A stretch of DNA of 64,000 nucleotides from Novosphingobium resinovorum. Its GTDB lineage: Bacteria; Pseudomonadota; Alphaproteobacteria; Sphingomonadales; Sphingomonadaceae. The notes under the pieces are model-generated. The model was not told where the DNA came from. It searched no databases and worked only from the letters and a program-made list of their open reading frames with translations. Positions 1 to 8,215 of this stretch are shown piece after piece. Numbering within the stretch: position 1 is the first letter of the stretch; every line of letters begins with the position of its first letter. The position numbers were made by a program, and so were the translations under genes. The stretch spans positions 222,892 to 286,891 of the forward strand of contig NZ_BSFC01000003.1 in assembly GCF_027922145.1 (NCBI RefSeq), read 5' to 3'.

Positions 1-226
1 CCATCCGATCCTTGTCGAACGCCGCGATGCGGGGGAGACGGTCGACAATGCCGATGGGCCTCAGGCTCACCAAATAAACGCCGAACCGCAATCTCGATGC
101 CCGGTCACTGTCGGGTGTGGTGGGAGGCAAGATCGGCAGCAGGTCATGATGCTGATGCCCAAGGATTTCTCGGAAGGCGTCGCCGCTGTCGAGGGGAAAC
201 GCCCACCGCAGTATCCCGACCGCTGA
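1..226 (+). pseudogene. decayed enoyl-CoA hydratase, C-terminal remnant
   Basis: The end of the fragment, read in the frame ending with TGA at 224-226, gives DRQQVMMLMPKDFSEGVAAV and then EGKRPPQYPDR. This is the usual tail of a crotonase-family enoyl-CoA hydratase. The part just before it reads MPMGLRLTK in a different frame (about 48-74), stops at TAA (75-77), and continues in that frame as TPNRNLDARSLSGVV before the sense shifts frame near 118-130. A third frame gives AGETVD before MPMGL. No single frame is open, so the gene carries at least one nonsense codon and about two frameshifts. The remainder lies outside the window, so sequencing error cannot be excluded. The family assignment comes from recognising the tail only. 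Confidence 0.6.
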
Positions 227-232
227 AGACGT

Positions 233-249
233 CCCGACAACTTGTCGGG
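233..249. promoter_or_regulatory. 17-bp perfect palindrome
   Basis: CCCGACAACTTGTCGGG is an 8+1+8 palindrome just after the hydratase remnant and 60 bases before the next start codon. It could be a protein-binding site or a weak terminator; no T run follows. Function unknown. Confidence 0.35.
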
Positions 250-308
250 CAACCTCCCCAAAAATTACGCGTTCCTCCTGCCAGCAACCAAAAGGACAGG
301 AGTCCACC

Positions 309-578
309 ATGGCAGAAGAAACCGTTACCACCGAACACCCGGCAAACGCGGCGCCGGGTCAGACCACCATCATACGCGAAACACGCTCGACGGGCGGCGG
401 CACCGGGATCGTGATGGCCCTCGTGCTGCTCGTCGCGATCGTCGGCGGCATCTACCTGTTCAGCCAGAACAGCGAGACCGCCAAGGACAACGCCATCGCC
501 GAAGCTGCCAACGACGTCGGCAATGCCGCCACCAAGGTCGGCGATGCTGCCCAGGACGCGGTCAAGACTGACAAGTAA
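309..578 (+). CDS. small single-span membrane protein, hypothetical
   Basis: An 89-residue protein with a hydrophilic N terminus (residues 1-30), one hydrophobic helix (about 32-53, TGIVMALVLLVAIVGGIYLF) and a C-terminal part rich in Ala, Asp, Asn and Lys (NDVGNAATKVGDAAQDAV) that looks helical and soluble. No lipobox or cleavable signal is seen, so it is probably anchored with one end in the periplasm. The start has a good ribosome binding site (AGGACAGGAG, about 6 bases upstream). It stands alone, convergent with dnaE. I do not recognise a named family and no function can be assigned. Confidence 0.8.
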   Translation: MAEETVTTEHPANAAPGQTTIIRETRSTGGGTGIVMALVLLVAIVGGIYLFSQNSETAKDNAIAEAANDVGNAATKVGDAAQDAVKTDK

Positions 579-589
579 TCAGGCAGTAT

Positions 590-615
590 CCGGCGCGAAG
601 GCAGCCCCGCGCCGG
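590..615. terminator. hairpin between convergent genes
   Basis: CCGGCGCG (590-597) pairs with CGCGCCGG (608-615) across a 10-base loop. It lies between the small membrane protein gene and the convergent dnaE stop. There is no T tract, so terminator function is only suggested by position. Confidence 0.35.
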
Positions 616-619
616 GGGA

Positions 620-3600
620 TCAGGCGGCCATGGCAACCCGCTCAGGTCCGCGCTTGGCCGTCAGCGAGACGTTCGTTATCCCCTGCACACTCTGAAGGTG
701 CTCGGCGAATTCGCCGTCGAGCGCGAAGTCACGGCCGAGCCGCACTTTCTGCGTGCGCCCGTCTCCGAGGTGGAGCGTTGCGATCACCTCCCCCGCTCCG
801 CGCGCACCGGGACGCATCAGCAGCGCCAGCTCCTGCACCGCCTCGACCCGATCGATGTCGAGCTTGAGCACCATGCGAGCGTCGGCCTTCACTTCGTTCA
901 GAGGCCTGCCGCCACGTACGGTGACGCGCGGGGGTTCGTCCGGACTGGGCGAATCAAGTTCGACATTGAGGAGGATGCAGGCACCTTCCTTGGCCCATTT
1001 CACGAAGTTCTCGACCAGGCTCTCCTCGAAACACGAAGCCGAGAAATTGCCTGACGAATCCGAGAAGTCGGCCATCACGAAGTCCTTGCCCTTGCGGGTC
1101 TTGCGCTTCTGGACGCCCTCCACCATCGCCGCCATCACCGCGCCGGTGCGGCCTCCTCCGCCGCCGGCCATGAGGCTGGAGTACGTCCGCGCACCGTTGG
1201 CAGAGGCGACCGCGCGATACTGCTCCACCGGATGTGCGGCGAAGTAGAAGCCGAACGTCTCGCGCTCCTTGGCCATGTGCTCGGCACGGTCCCACTTGTC
1301 TGCTTCGACAAGACGAAGGGCCTGCTCGACGTGATCGTCTCCGCCGAACAGCCCGTGCTGGCTGGAATTACGCTCACGCGAGGAACGGTCTGCCTCGGCG
1401 AGCAGGGTATCGGCATTGGCGAGCACTTTGGCGCGGTTCGGCTCCAGCGCATCGAACGCACCCGCTGCCGCCAGGCTTTCCAGCTGGCGGCGGTTCATCG
1501 ATCCGGCAGGCGCGCGGCGGAACACGTCGTCGAGATCGACGAACGGCCCGTTCGCCTCGCGCTCGGCGACGATGGCGTCCATCGCCTTTTCGCCGACGTT
1601 GCGGATACCCGCCAGCGCATAGCGCACTGCGTGGCTTTCGGCCGTCTCCTCGACGATGAATTCGGCCTCCGAGCGGTTGATGTCGGGCGCGGCGAGTTCG
1701 ATGCCGTTGCGTCGCGCGTCGTCCACGAATATCGCGAGCTTTTCCGACTGGTGCATGTCGAAGCACATCGCTGCGGCATAGAATTCGTGCGGGTAATGGG
1801 CCTTGAACCACGCCGTATGATATGCCAGCAGCGCGTAGGCGGCTGCGTGCGACTTGTTGAAGCCGTAACCGGCGAATTTGTCGATCAAGTCGAACAGTTC
1901 GTTGGCCTTGGCGGCGTCGATTCCCGAGACTTCCTTGCAGCCGTCGACGAAGCGCTGGCGCTGCTTGTCCATTTCCGCCTGGACCTTCTTGCCCATCGCG
2001 CGCCGCAGAAGGTCGGCGTCACCGAGCGAGTAGCCCGCCAGGATCTGCGCGGCCTGCATGACCTGTTCCTGGTAGACGAAGATGCCGTAAGTCTCGCCCA
2101 GGATGCCCGCCAGCTTGTCGTGCGGATACTCGATCGGTGCGAGGCCGTTCTTGCGCTGGCCGAACAGCGGGATGTTGTCCATCGGGCCGGGGCGATAGAG
2201 CGAAACGAGCGCGATGATGTCGCCGAAGTTGGTCGGCTTCACCGCCGCCAGCGTGCGGCGCATGCCTTCCGATTCGAGCTGGAACACGCCCACCGTATCG
2301 CCGCGCTTGAGCAGTTCGTAAACGCCCGGATCATCCCACGCGAGCGTCGACAGGTTGATCGTGATGCCACGTCGTTCGAGAAGGTCGCACGCCTTGCGCA
2401 GCACCGACAGCGTCTTGAGGCCGAGGAAGTCGAACTTCACGAGTCCGGTATCCTCGACATATTTCATGTCGAACTGGGTCACCGGCATGTCGGAACGCGG
2501 GTCGCGGTAGAGTGGCACCAGCTGCGCCAGCGGGCGATCACCGATCACCACGCCCGCCGCGTGGGTGGACGAGTTGCGCGGCAGACCCTCAAGCTGGACC
2601 GCGAGATCTACCAGACGGCGCACTTCGCGGTCGTTGTCGTACTCGCGCTTGAACTCCGCGACCGGCGGGTCTTTGGTGACGCCGTGCGCCTTGCGCCCCT
2701 GGATCGTCTCGGTCAGCGTCCACGGATCGGTCGGATGGTTGGGCACCATCTTGCACAGCGAATCGACGCGGCCATAGCCCATCTGCAGGATGCGGCCACA
2801 GTCGCGCAGCACCGCGCGGGCCTTCATCTTGCCGAAGGTAATGATCTGCGCGACGTGATCGTGCCCGTACTTCTTTTGGACGTAGCGGATCACCTCGCCG
2901 CGCCGGGTTTCGCAGAAGTCGATGTCGAAGTCCGGCATCGAGACGCGCTCGGGGTTGAGGAAGCGTTCGAACAGCAGGCCGAGCTTGAGCGGATCGAGGC
3001 CGGTAATGGTCAACGCCCATGCCACCAGCGAGCCTGCACCCGAACCACGGCCGGGACCCACCGGGATGCCGTTCTCGTTCGACCATTTGATAAAGTCGGC
3101 AACGATCAGGAAGTAGCCAGGGAACCCCATCCCGACGATGATGCCGACCTCGAAATCGAGACGATCCGCGTATTCGAGAAAGTCTTCGGTGACGCCCTTT
3201 TCACGCAGGGCTTCATATGCGGCGCGGCGTTCGTCGCCCTTCAGCGCCATCGCCTCGTCGAGTTCCTGCTCGGTCACTTCTGGCCAGTATGGCGCGAGGC
3301 GCGCCGCAAGACCACGGCGCGAGTCGTCCGCCAGCATGCGTGCCTCGCCTTCGCGATCGCCGGCGAGGCTCGGCAGCAACGGCTTGCGCTTTGGCGGTAT
3401 GTACGCGCAGCGCTGCGCGACGACGAGCGTGTTTGCCAGCGCCTCGGGCAGGTCGGAAAACAGCTCCGCCATCTCGGCGGCCGGCTTCACCCAGCGCTCG
3501 GACGAGGAACGCGGACGGTCCGCCGCATCAACTTGCGTCGAGTTGGCGATGCACAGCATCGCGTCATGGGCCGCGTGGAAGGTCTTCTCGGCAAACTGCG

Positions 3601-4219
3601 CTGGGTTGGTGCCAACGAGCGGAATATCGCGCTGGTAGGCGAGCGCGATCAGGTCTTCCTCGCTCTCGTCCTCCTCAGGTTCGCCGGTCCGGGTGATCTC
3701 GATGTAGAGGCGGTCGCCGAACAGCGACTGGAGGGTGTCGCAGTAGCTTTCTGCTTGCTCGTGGCGGCCGGCCGCATAAAGCCGTGCAAGTGCGCCCTCG
3801 TTGCCGCCAGTGAGGCAGATCAGGCCGTCGGTATAGCCGCGCAGCGAGTCCAGCTCGACGTTGGGGTCCATCTCCAGCGGTCGGTCGAGGTGCGCGCGGC
3901 TGACGTGGTGGCACAGGTTAAGCCAGCCCGCCTCGTTCTGCGCGAAGAGTGCGATCCAGTCGATCGGGCGCTCCTGCCCCTGCGCCACAGCTCCGGGCCG
4001 GGCGATGGCGAGGAAAGTGCCGACGATAGGCTGTACGCCCATGCTCTTGGCAGCACCCGCGTAGATCGGGGCAGCATAAAGGCCGTTGCGATCGCACAAT
4101 CCGGCAGCGGGAAACTTGCGCTCCTTGGCCAGCTTGGCGATCGCCTTCGGGTCGATCGCGCCATCCAGCATGGTGAAGCTGGAGAAGATGCGAAGCGGTA
4201 CGAACGAAGCATGCGGCAT
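620..4219 (-). CDS. dnaE: DNA polymerase III subunit alpha
   Basis: The replicative polymerase catalytic subunit, 1199 residues, close to the length of E. coli DnaE. It begins with a PHP domain (FVPLRIFSSFTMLDGAIDP, GLCDRNGLY). The polymerase active site PDFDIDF is near residue 427, with GPGRGSGAGSLVAW before it. A helix-hairpin-helix region (GIRNVGEKAMDAIV) and an OB-fold near the C terminus (KTRKGKDFVMADFSDSSGNF) follow. This is DnaE1 type, not the mutagenic DnaE2, which normally sits beside imuA/imuB; neither is here. The start gives MPHASFVPLRIFSSF, the usual beginning of the family; no strong ribosome binding site is visible. It appears monocistronic. Confidence 0.97.
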   Translation of the reverse strand: MPHASFVPLRIFSSFTMLDGAIDPKAIAKLAKERKFPAAGLCDRNGLYAAPIYAGAAKSMGVQPIVGTFLAIARPGAVAQGQERPIDWIALFAQNEAGWLNLCHHVSRAHLDRPLEMDPNVELDSLRGYTDGLICLTGGNEGALARLYAAGRHEQAESYCDTLQSLFGDRLYIEITRTGEPEEDESEEDLIALAYQRDIPLVGTNPAQFAEKTFHAAHDAMLCIANSTQVDAADRPRSSSERWVKPAAEMAELFSDLPEALANTLVVAQRCAYIPPKRKPLLPSLAGDREGEARMLADDSRRGLAARLAPYWPEVTEQELDEAMALKGDERRAAYEALREKGVTEDFLEYADRLDFEVGIIVGMGFPGYFLIVADFIKWSNENGIPVGPGRGSGAGSLVAWALTITGLDPLKLGLLFERFLNPERVSMPDFDIDFCETRRGEVIRYVQKKYGHDHVAQIITFGKMKARAVLRDCGRILQMGYGRVDSLCKMVPNHPTDPWTLTETIQGRKAHGVTKDPPVAEFKREYDNDREVRRLVDLAVQLEGLPRNSSTHAAGVVIGDRPLAQLVPLYRDPRSDMPVTQFDMKYVEDTGLVKFDFLGLKTLSVLRKACDLLERRGITINLSTLAWDDPGVYELLKRGDTVGVFQLESEGMRRTLAAVKPTNFGDIIALVSLYRPGPMDNIPLFGQRKNGLAPIEYPHDKLAGILGETYGIFVYQEQVMQAAQILAGYSLGDADLLRRAMGKKVQAEMDKQRQRFVDGCKEVSGIDAAKANELFDLIDKFAGYGFNKSHAAAYALLAYHTAWFKAHYPHEFYAAAMCFDMHQSEKLAIFVDDARRNGIELAAPDINRSEAEFIVEETAESHAVRYALAGIRNVGEKAMDAIVAEREANGPFVDLDDVFRRAPAGSMNRRQLESLAAAGAFDALEPNRAKVLANADTLLAEADRSSRERNSSQHGLFGGDDHVEQALRLVEADKWDRAEHMAKERETFGFYFAAHPVEQYRAVASANGARTYSSLMAGGGGGRTGAVMAAMVEGVQKRKTRKGKDFVMADFSDSSGNFSASCFEESLVENFVKWAKEGACILLNVELDSPSPDEPPRVTVRGGRPLNEVKADARMVLKLDIDRVEAVQELALLMRPGARGAGEVIATLHLGDGRTQKVRLGRDFALDGEFAEHLQSVQGITNVSLTAKRGPERVAMAA

Positions 4220-4549
4220 CCGCTAAATCTATGCACTGCCCCCCGCCGCAATCAAGGCTGTGACATGACAAGGCAGGGGATACATGGAGGCATGGTTAAC
4301 CAGAGGCGATCGATGGCGGCCCTTGCGACGATCGAAAGTCCGCGAGCACGTAATCTGCACCCTCAGGAAACTCCCGCTCAAGCAATGATTTGCGACGCGA
4401 CGCTCTTGCCTCGCACAAACACTAAGCGTTAACGACACCCCTCTATGCGTCTACGTGCACATCCGGATGGGCCGGATGTGATTCGCATCCTCGAACGGAC
4501 CTGCTGATGACCGATCTGCCGCATCCGTTTCGAAAGTGCTGCTGACCGG
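4220..4549. other. intergenic region between dnaE and the GGDEF gene
   Basis: 330 bases between divergent genes, so it should hold both promoters. A GGTTAACC motif lies near 4294 and GTTAAC near 4428; both resemble CtrA half-sites but are short and unproven. An inverted repeat is listed separately. No convincing coding region is seen. Confidence 0.5.
4458..4480. promoter_or_regulatory. 9-bp inverted repeat upstream of the GGDEF gene
   Basis: CACATCCGG (4458-4466) and CCGGATGTG (4472-4480) form a perfect 9-bp stem around ATGGG, 70 bases before the diguanylate cyclase start. No T run follows, which favours an operator or leader hairpin over a terminator. Confidence 0.4.
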
Positions 4550-5758
4550 ATGCCGGACATCACCACCATCGCCGCGTGCAGCACTGCGCTCGGTGCTATC
4601 ATGTGCATCGCGATCCTGTTGTCCTGGTTCAAGGACGGTCGCCCGACACAGCGGCGCTGGCAGTTCGCCCCGTTCGGCATTGCGGTGCCAGCCGGTATCC
4701 TGCTGACGTATCCGGAAATCCTGCCGGGACCGCTGGGCCTGAGGCTCGGCTGGTTTGCGCTGACCGTCGTATACGGCTCTGCCTGGCTGGCCGCACGAGT
4801 GACGGGAGGGCGCCGCCCTCGCCCGCTGCTGATGCTGCTGCCGTGCGTGGCGGTGCTGCTGTTCTCGGCGACTATCGGCGCCGACGATGCGATCTCGGAA
4901 CTGCGCATGTTGCCGCGCGTGCTGCTCTTTGCGTTGTTCGACGGGCTGGCCGCGCGCGAATTCATGCGGATGCGCCAGCCGCAGTTGCAGTCGGCCACGA
5001 CGCTCTATTGGATCTTCGCGGTTTTCTGCGTGTTCGAACTGCTGCGCGCGCCATTCTCGCTCTCACTCCCCGCGCCTTTCGGGCCGAAGGAAACGCAAGT
5101 CTGGTCGATCGCGCTGTTCAACTTCCTGATCGTGCTGCAAGGGCTGCTGCTCGGCGTGTTCCTGACGGCGCTGGGGCGTGAGCAGCTAGCGGCGCAGCAC
5201 TATCGTCTCGCCTCTATCGACCCGCTGACCGGGATCGGCAATCGCCGCGCGCTGGACGATCGCATGGAGGCGCTCGCCCGCACGCCTCGGGCAGAAGGAA
5301 GCACCGCAGTAGCAGTGCTCGATATCGACCACTTCAAGGCGATCAACGACGGGCTCGGCCACGGTTTCGGCGACATGGTGATCGTCGGCGCCGCCATGGT
5401 CGCGCGCGAGACCCTCGGCGCCGGAAACGTGTTCCGCGTCGGTGGGGAGGAGTTCGCCGCCATCATCCAGGCCCGCACGCCAGAGGCGATCATGGCCCGC
5501 GCCGAAGCGATGCGTATCGCCTTCGAGGCACGCAGTCACGTCAGCGGTGGCGAAACGCGCCGCTGCACCATCAGCGTCGGCGTGGCCATGCTCGAACCCG
5601 GCGACGATCATGCGGCGCGGTTCACCGATGCCGACGAAGCGCTCTATGCGGCCAAGCGCCTCGGCCGCAACCAGACGGTCATGGCCGAGCCGGGTGAACG
5701 CAAGGACACGGCGCCGATCGACTTTCGCGCTGCCGCCGGACGCCGCGCCTCCGCCTAG
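4550..5758 (+). CDS. membrane diguanylate cyclase (GGDEF)
   Basis: 402 residues. The N-terminal half (1-215) is a multi-span membrane region with about six or seven hydrophobic helices; the C-terminal half is a GGDEF domain (about 220-375) with the intact signature GGEEF at residues 298-302, plus DPLTGIGNRRALD and DIDHFKAINDGLGH, so it should make c-di-GMP from two GTP. The usual inhibitory I-site RxxD five residues before GGEEF is absent (TLGAGNVFRV), so product feedback by that site is not expected. No EAL domain is present. Only one start is possible because an in-frame TGA lies at 4508. Its stop overlaps the convergent esterase stop by four bases. Confidence 0.9.
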   Translation: MPDITTIAACSTALGAIMCIAILLSWFKDGRPTQRRWQFAPFGIAVPAGILLTYPEILPGPLGLRLGWFALTVVYGSAWLAARVTGGRRPRPLLMLLPCVAVLLFSATIGADDAISELRMLPRVLLFALFDGLAAREFMRMRQPQLQSATTLYWIFAVFCVFELLRAPFSLSLPAPFGPKETQVWSIALFNFLIVLQGLLLGVFLTALGREQLAAQHYRLASIDPLTGIGNRRALDDRMEALARTPRAEGSTAVAVLDIDHFKAINDGLGHGFGDMVIVGAAMVARETLGAGNVFRVGGEEFAAIIQARTPEAIMARAEAMRIAFEARSHVSGGETRRCTISVGVAMLEPGDDHAARFTDADEALYAAKRLGRNQTVMAEPGERKDTAPIDFRAAAGRRASA

Positions 5759-7146
5759 CGTACCGTCAGCGGATCGCGGCCCACGCGCGCCTCGCCATCG
5801 ACGGCGAAGTCCATGATCACGTCCCGGGCCGGATCATAGCGCGGCCAGTTCGGACGCTTGCCGCCGTTGGGATTTCCCGTCGTCGCAAAGGCGACTAGCG
5901 TATCGCTGATCATGTTCCCGATAGCATCGTCGCGGGCGGTCGTCGCGTCACCATACTTGATCGCCTGGGTGTCGAAGAAGAACGGTATGTCGCTCGCGTG
6001 CCCCGCCCCCGGCTTTCCAACCGAAGAGGCGACATAGGAGAAGCGATAGGCGTAGACCGGCACGCCCGACTGCGAGAGCGTGCGCGCGACATCACGGGCA
6101 CCCTTGATCATGAAGCCGTCCGGGCCGCCCATGTCGGCGCTGGTGGCCCCGACCATCACCGGAACCTTGGCGAACTTGCCGGCAGCATAAGCCTTGGCCA
6201 CGTCGACGGCGATGCGCCCGTCGACGAAAGGCGAGGAGAACGGCGGGCGCTTCGCCGCGAACAGCGCCTCGAGATTTAGGCCATCGACCACCTGCTCCGC
6301 CGGCAGCGCGCGCAGTTTCACGAGCGCCTGGGGATCATCCTCGGCGATGCCCTTGGTCGCGGCGAAGGCGGCCCCGGTCTTTTCGGCTTCGGCCAGACCT
6401 CCCGCACCGAGCGCCGTGCCGTCACCGCCGGACATGGCGACGGCCCGCGCGAACAGGCCCTGCGTCATCGGCGAGGTCATCAGCATGTGCACCGACATGC
6501 CGCCCGCACTTTCGCCGATGAGGGTCACGTTGTCAGGATCGCCACCGAAGGCCGCGATGTTGTCACGCACCCACTTGAGCGCCGCCACCTGATCGAGAGT
6601 GCCGTAATTGCCCAGCAATCCCCCGTCCGCATCCGCCTTGCTCAATTGCGGATGAGCGAAAGTGCCGAAGCGGCCGACCCGGTAATTGAAACTCACCACC
6701 ATTACGCCTTTCCGCGCCAGTTCCGCGCCCGAGTACGTGGGGGGTGAGGAACCACCGTTCACGAAACCGCCGCCGTAGATCCAGAACACCACAGGCAGCT
6801 TCGCTTTGGCGCCTTCCGGCTTCCAGACGTTAAGGTAGAGGCAGTCCTCGGCCGGCGGGGTGCCGAGCGGCGCGGCGTCGCTGGGGAACGGCTTCTGCAT
6901 GCAGTCATGGCCATAGGCGGTCGCCGGGCGCACGCCCGTCCACGCCGCGACCGGTTGCGGCGCGCGCCAGCGCAGATCGCCCACCGGCGGCGCGGCAAAG
7001 GGAATCCCCTTCCAGCTGACCACACCCTTGCTCACTTCTCCCCGGACCTCGCCGCTGCGCGTGACCGCCACAGGATCGGCGACGGCAACCGGTGAACAGG
7101 CGGTGGTGGCAAAGAGAATGGCCGAGAGAAAAATGGGCTCTTTCAA
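5755..7146 (-). CDS. type B carboxylesterase, exported
   Basis: A carboxylesterase of the cholinesterase-like alpha/beta hydrolase family, 463 residues. The nucleophile elbow GESAGG has its Ser near residue 213; the oxyanion region IYGGGFVNGG and the early GIPFAAPPVGDLRW block are typical, and the His is probably in AGHASDIPFFF. The best start is TTG at 7146 (MKEPIFLSAILF), preceded by AGGAGA seven bases upstream; it gives a short signal sequence ending in ATTAC, possibly a weak lipobox. A longer frame to 7269 exists but runs through a palindromic repeat and should not be used. It hydrolyses an ester, with unknown substrate, in the periplasm or at the membrane. Confidence 0.85.
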   Translation of the reverse strand: MKEPIFLSAILFATTACSPVAVADPVAVTRSGEVRGEVSKGVVSWKGIPFAAPPVGDLRWRAPQPVAAWTGVRPATAYGHDCMQKPFPSDAAPLGTPPAEDCLYLNVWKPEGAKAKLPVVFWIYGGGFVNGGSSPPTYSGAELARKGVMVVSFNYRVGRFGTFAHPQLSKADADGGLLGNYGTLDQVAALKWVRDNIAAFGGDPDNVTLIGESAGGMSVHMLMTSPMTQGLFARAVAMSGGDGTALGAGGLAEAEKTGAAFAATKGIAEDDPQALVKLRALPAEQVVDGLNLEALFAAKRPPFSSPFVDGRIAVDVAKAYAAGKFAKVPVMVGATSADMGGPDGFMIKGARDVARTLSQSGVPVYAYRFSYVASSVGKPGAGHASDIPFFFDTQAIKYGDATTARDDAIGNMISDTLVAFATTGNPNGGKRPNWPRYDPARDVIMDFAVDGEARVGRDPLTVR

Positions 7147-7166
7147 GAAGGTCTCCTGACGTCGTT

Positions 7167-7278
7167 GTCCCGGACTTGATCCGGGACCGCTGGCCGTGAA
7201 CGTCCCCACCTTTCGGCAAGGCGCACGGCGCACGCTGCGGACTAAAGACCGCCAGCGGTCCCGGATCAAGTCCGGGAC
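7167..7278. repeat. family A palindromic repeat, copy 1
   Basis: Left arm 7167-7194 and right arm 7251-7278 are exact reverse complements (28 bp); each begins or ends with GTCCCGGACTTGATCCGGGA, itself palindromic. The middle contains GGCCGTGAAC and CTAAAGAC, shared with copies 2 and 3. The layout (two small palindromes inverted around a variable spacer) is REPIN-like. The right arm runs into the 3' end of gpx. Confidence 0.9.
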
Positions 7279-7772
7279 GACGACAGCAGCCTGGAGATGG
7301 CCTGCTCAAGCGCAGCGGGCTTGTCGGTCGGCGCATAGCGGCGCACTACCTTGCCTTCGCGGTCGATGAGGAACTTGGTGAAGTTCCACTTGATCGATTT
7401 CGAGCCCAGCAGTCCCGGCGCCTCGGCCTTGAGCCAGTCGTAAAGCGGCACAGTGTCTGGCCCATTGACCTCGACCTTGCCCATCAGCGGGAAGGAAAGG
7501 CCGAAGTTCACCTCGCAAAAGGCTGCGATCTCGTCGGCATCCCCCGGCTCCTGCCCGCCGAACTGGTTGCAGGGGAAAGCGATGATCTCGAACCCCTGCT
7601 CGCGGTACTTGCGCCAGAGTTCCTCCAGCCCCTTGTACTGCGGGGTGAAGCCGCACTTGCTGGCGGTGTTGACCACCAGCACCACCTTGCCCAGCCGGTC
7701 GGCGAGGCTGATCGTCTCGCCATTGGGCAATGTCGCGTTGAAATCCGCAATGGTGCGAGGGTCTGTACTCAC
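7266..7772 (-). CDS. glutathione peroxidase family protein
   Basis: 168 residues of the thioredoxin-fold peroxidase family. The peroxidatic residue is Cys40 in NTASKCGF (not selenocysteine), with the tetrad partners Gln70 (FPCNQFGG) and Trp129 (IKWNF). Such Cys enzymes usually reduce hydroperoxides using thioredoxin rather than glutathione. The GTG start lies 9 bases after the stop of the upstream gene, so the two are probably cotranscribed. The final residues SSSRT and the TGA stop come from the right arm of repeat copy 1, so the ancestral C terminus has probably been replaced. Confidence 0.93.
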   Translation of the reverse strand: MSTDPRTIADFNATLPNGETISLADRLGKVVLVVNTASKCGFTPQYKGLEELWRKYREQGFEIIAFPCNQFGGQEPGDADEIAAFCEVNFGLSFPLMGKVEVNGPDTVPLYDWLKAEAPGLLGSKSIKWNFTKFLIDREGKVVRRYAPTDKPAALEQAISRLLSSSRT

Positions 7773-7781
7773 CGATAGCGC

Positions 7782-8060
7782 TCAGGAAGCCGGGAAATCG
7801 GCGCGCCGCGAGAGGTGCCGAATCTCCCCGATGCGCATCGTGTGGTCGCCGTCCTTCTCGATCGCATAGTCGTCCTGCTTCGCCTCGGGCAGTCCCATCA
7901 CGAAGGCGACCAGTTCCGCCACGGTGCCGCGGCGGATCGTCTTGAAGTTGTGGAACAGCCCGCCGCCGTCCTCGCACTTGTGCAGTTCGGCCGTGTCGTC
8001 CCAGCCGAAGCTCCGAGGCGGAGTGCTGCCGGCTGCGATAGTGGACGGGATGTCGCTCAT
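7782..8060 (-). CDS. conserved hypothetical protein, 92 residues
   Basis: A small soluble protein (TVAELVAFVMGLPEAKQDDYAIEKDGDHTMRIGEIRHL) with no signal peptide or membrane helix. AGGAA eight bases before the ATG is a good ribosome binding site. It lies immediately upstream of the peroxidase gene, which suggests an operon and perhaps a role in oxidative stress, but only by position. I do not recognise the family. Confidence 0.8.
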   Translation of the reverse strand: MSDIPSTIAAGSTPPRSFGWDDTAELHKCEDGGGLFHNFKTIRRGTVAELVAFVMGLPEAKQDDYAIEKDGDHTMRIGEIRHLSRRADFPAS

Positions 8061-8167
8061 TGGCGGGTTCCTTTCTTATCGCCTGGATTAAGCAATGTGG
8101 GAAAGGAAAACCGCGAGTTCAACGGCGGTTCCGGCGAAGAATCAGGAACCTGAGATTGCCCACCCCT

Positions 8168-8191
8168 GCCCCTCCCGTCAGCGGGAGGGGC
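8168..8191. terminator. family E hairpin downstream of lolD
   Basis: GCCCCTCCCG (8168-8177) pairs with CGGGAGGGGC (8182-8191) with a TCAG loop. It lies just after the lolD stop in transcription order, without a T run. The sequence belongs to the CCCTCCCGC..GCGGGAGGG repeat family found at other sites in the window. Confidence 0.5.
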
Positions 8192-8215
8192 ATGAGAGAA
8201 CTGCGCTTGCGCCGC

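Noticed and set aside
1232..4432. Very long open frame on the plus strand opposite dnaE
   Set aside because: Antisense frame caused by GC-rich codons of dnaE; the translation is Arg/His/Val-rich with no family resemblance.
4229..4438. 69-codon minus-strand frame upstream of dnaE
   Set aside because: No ribosome binding site, no resemblance, and it lies where the dnaE promoter should be.
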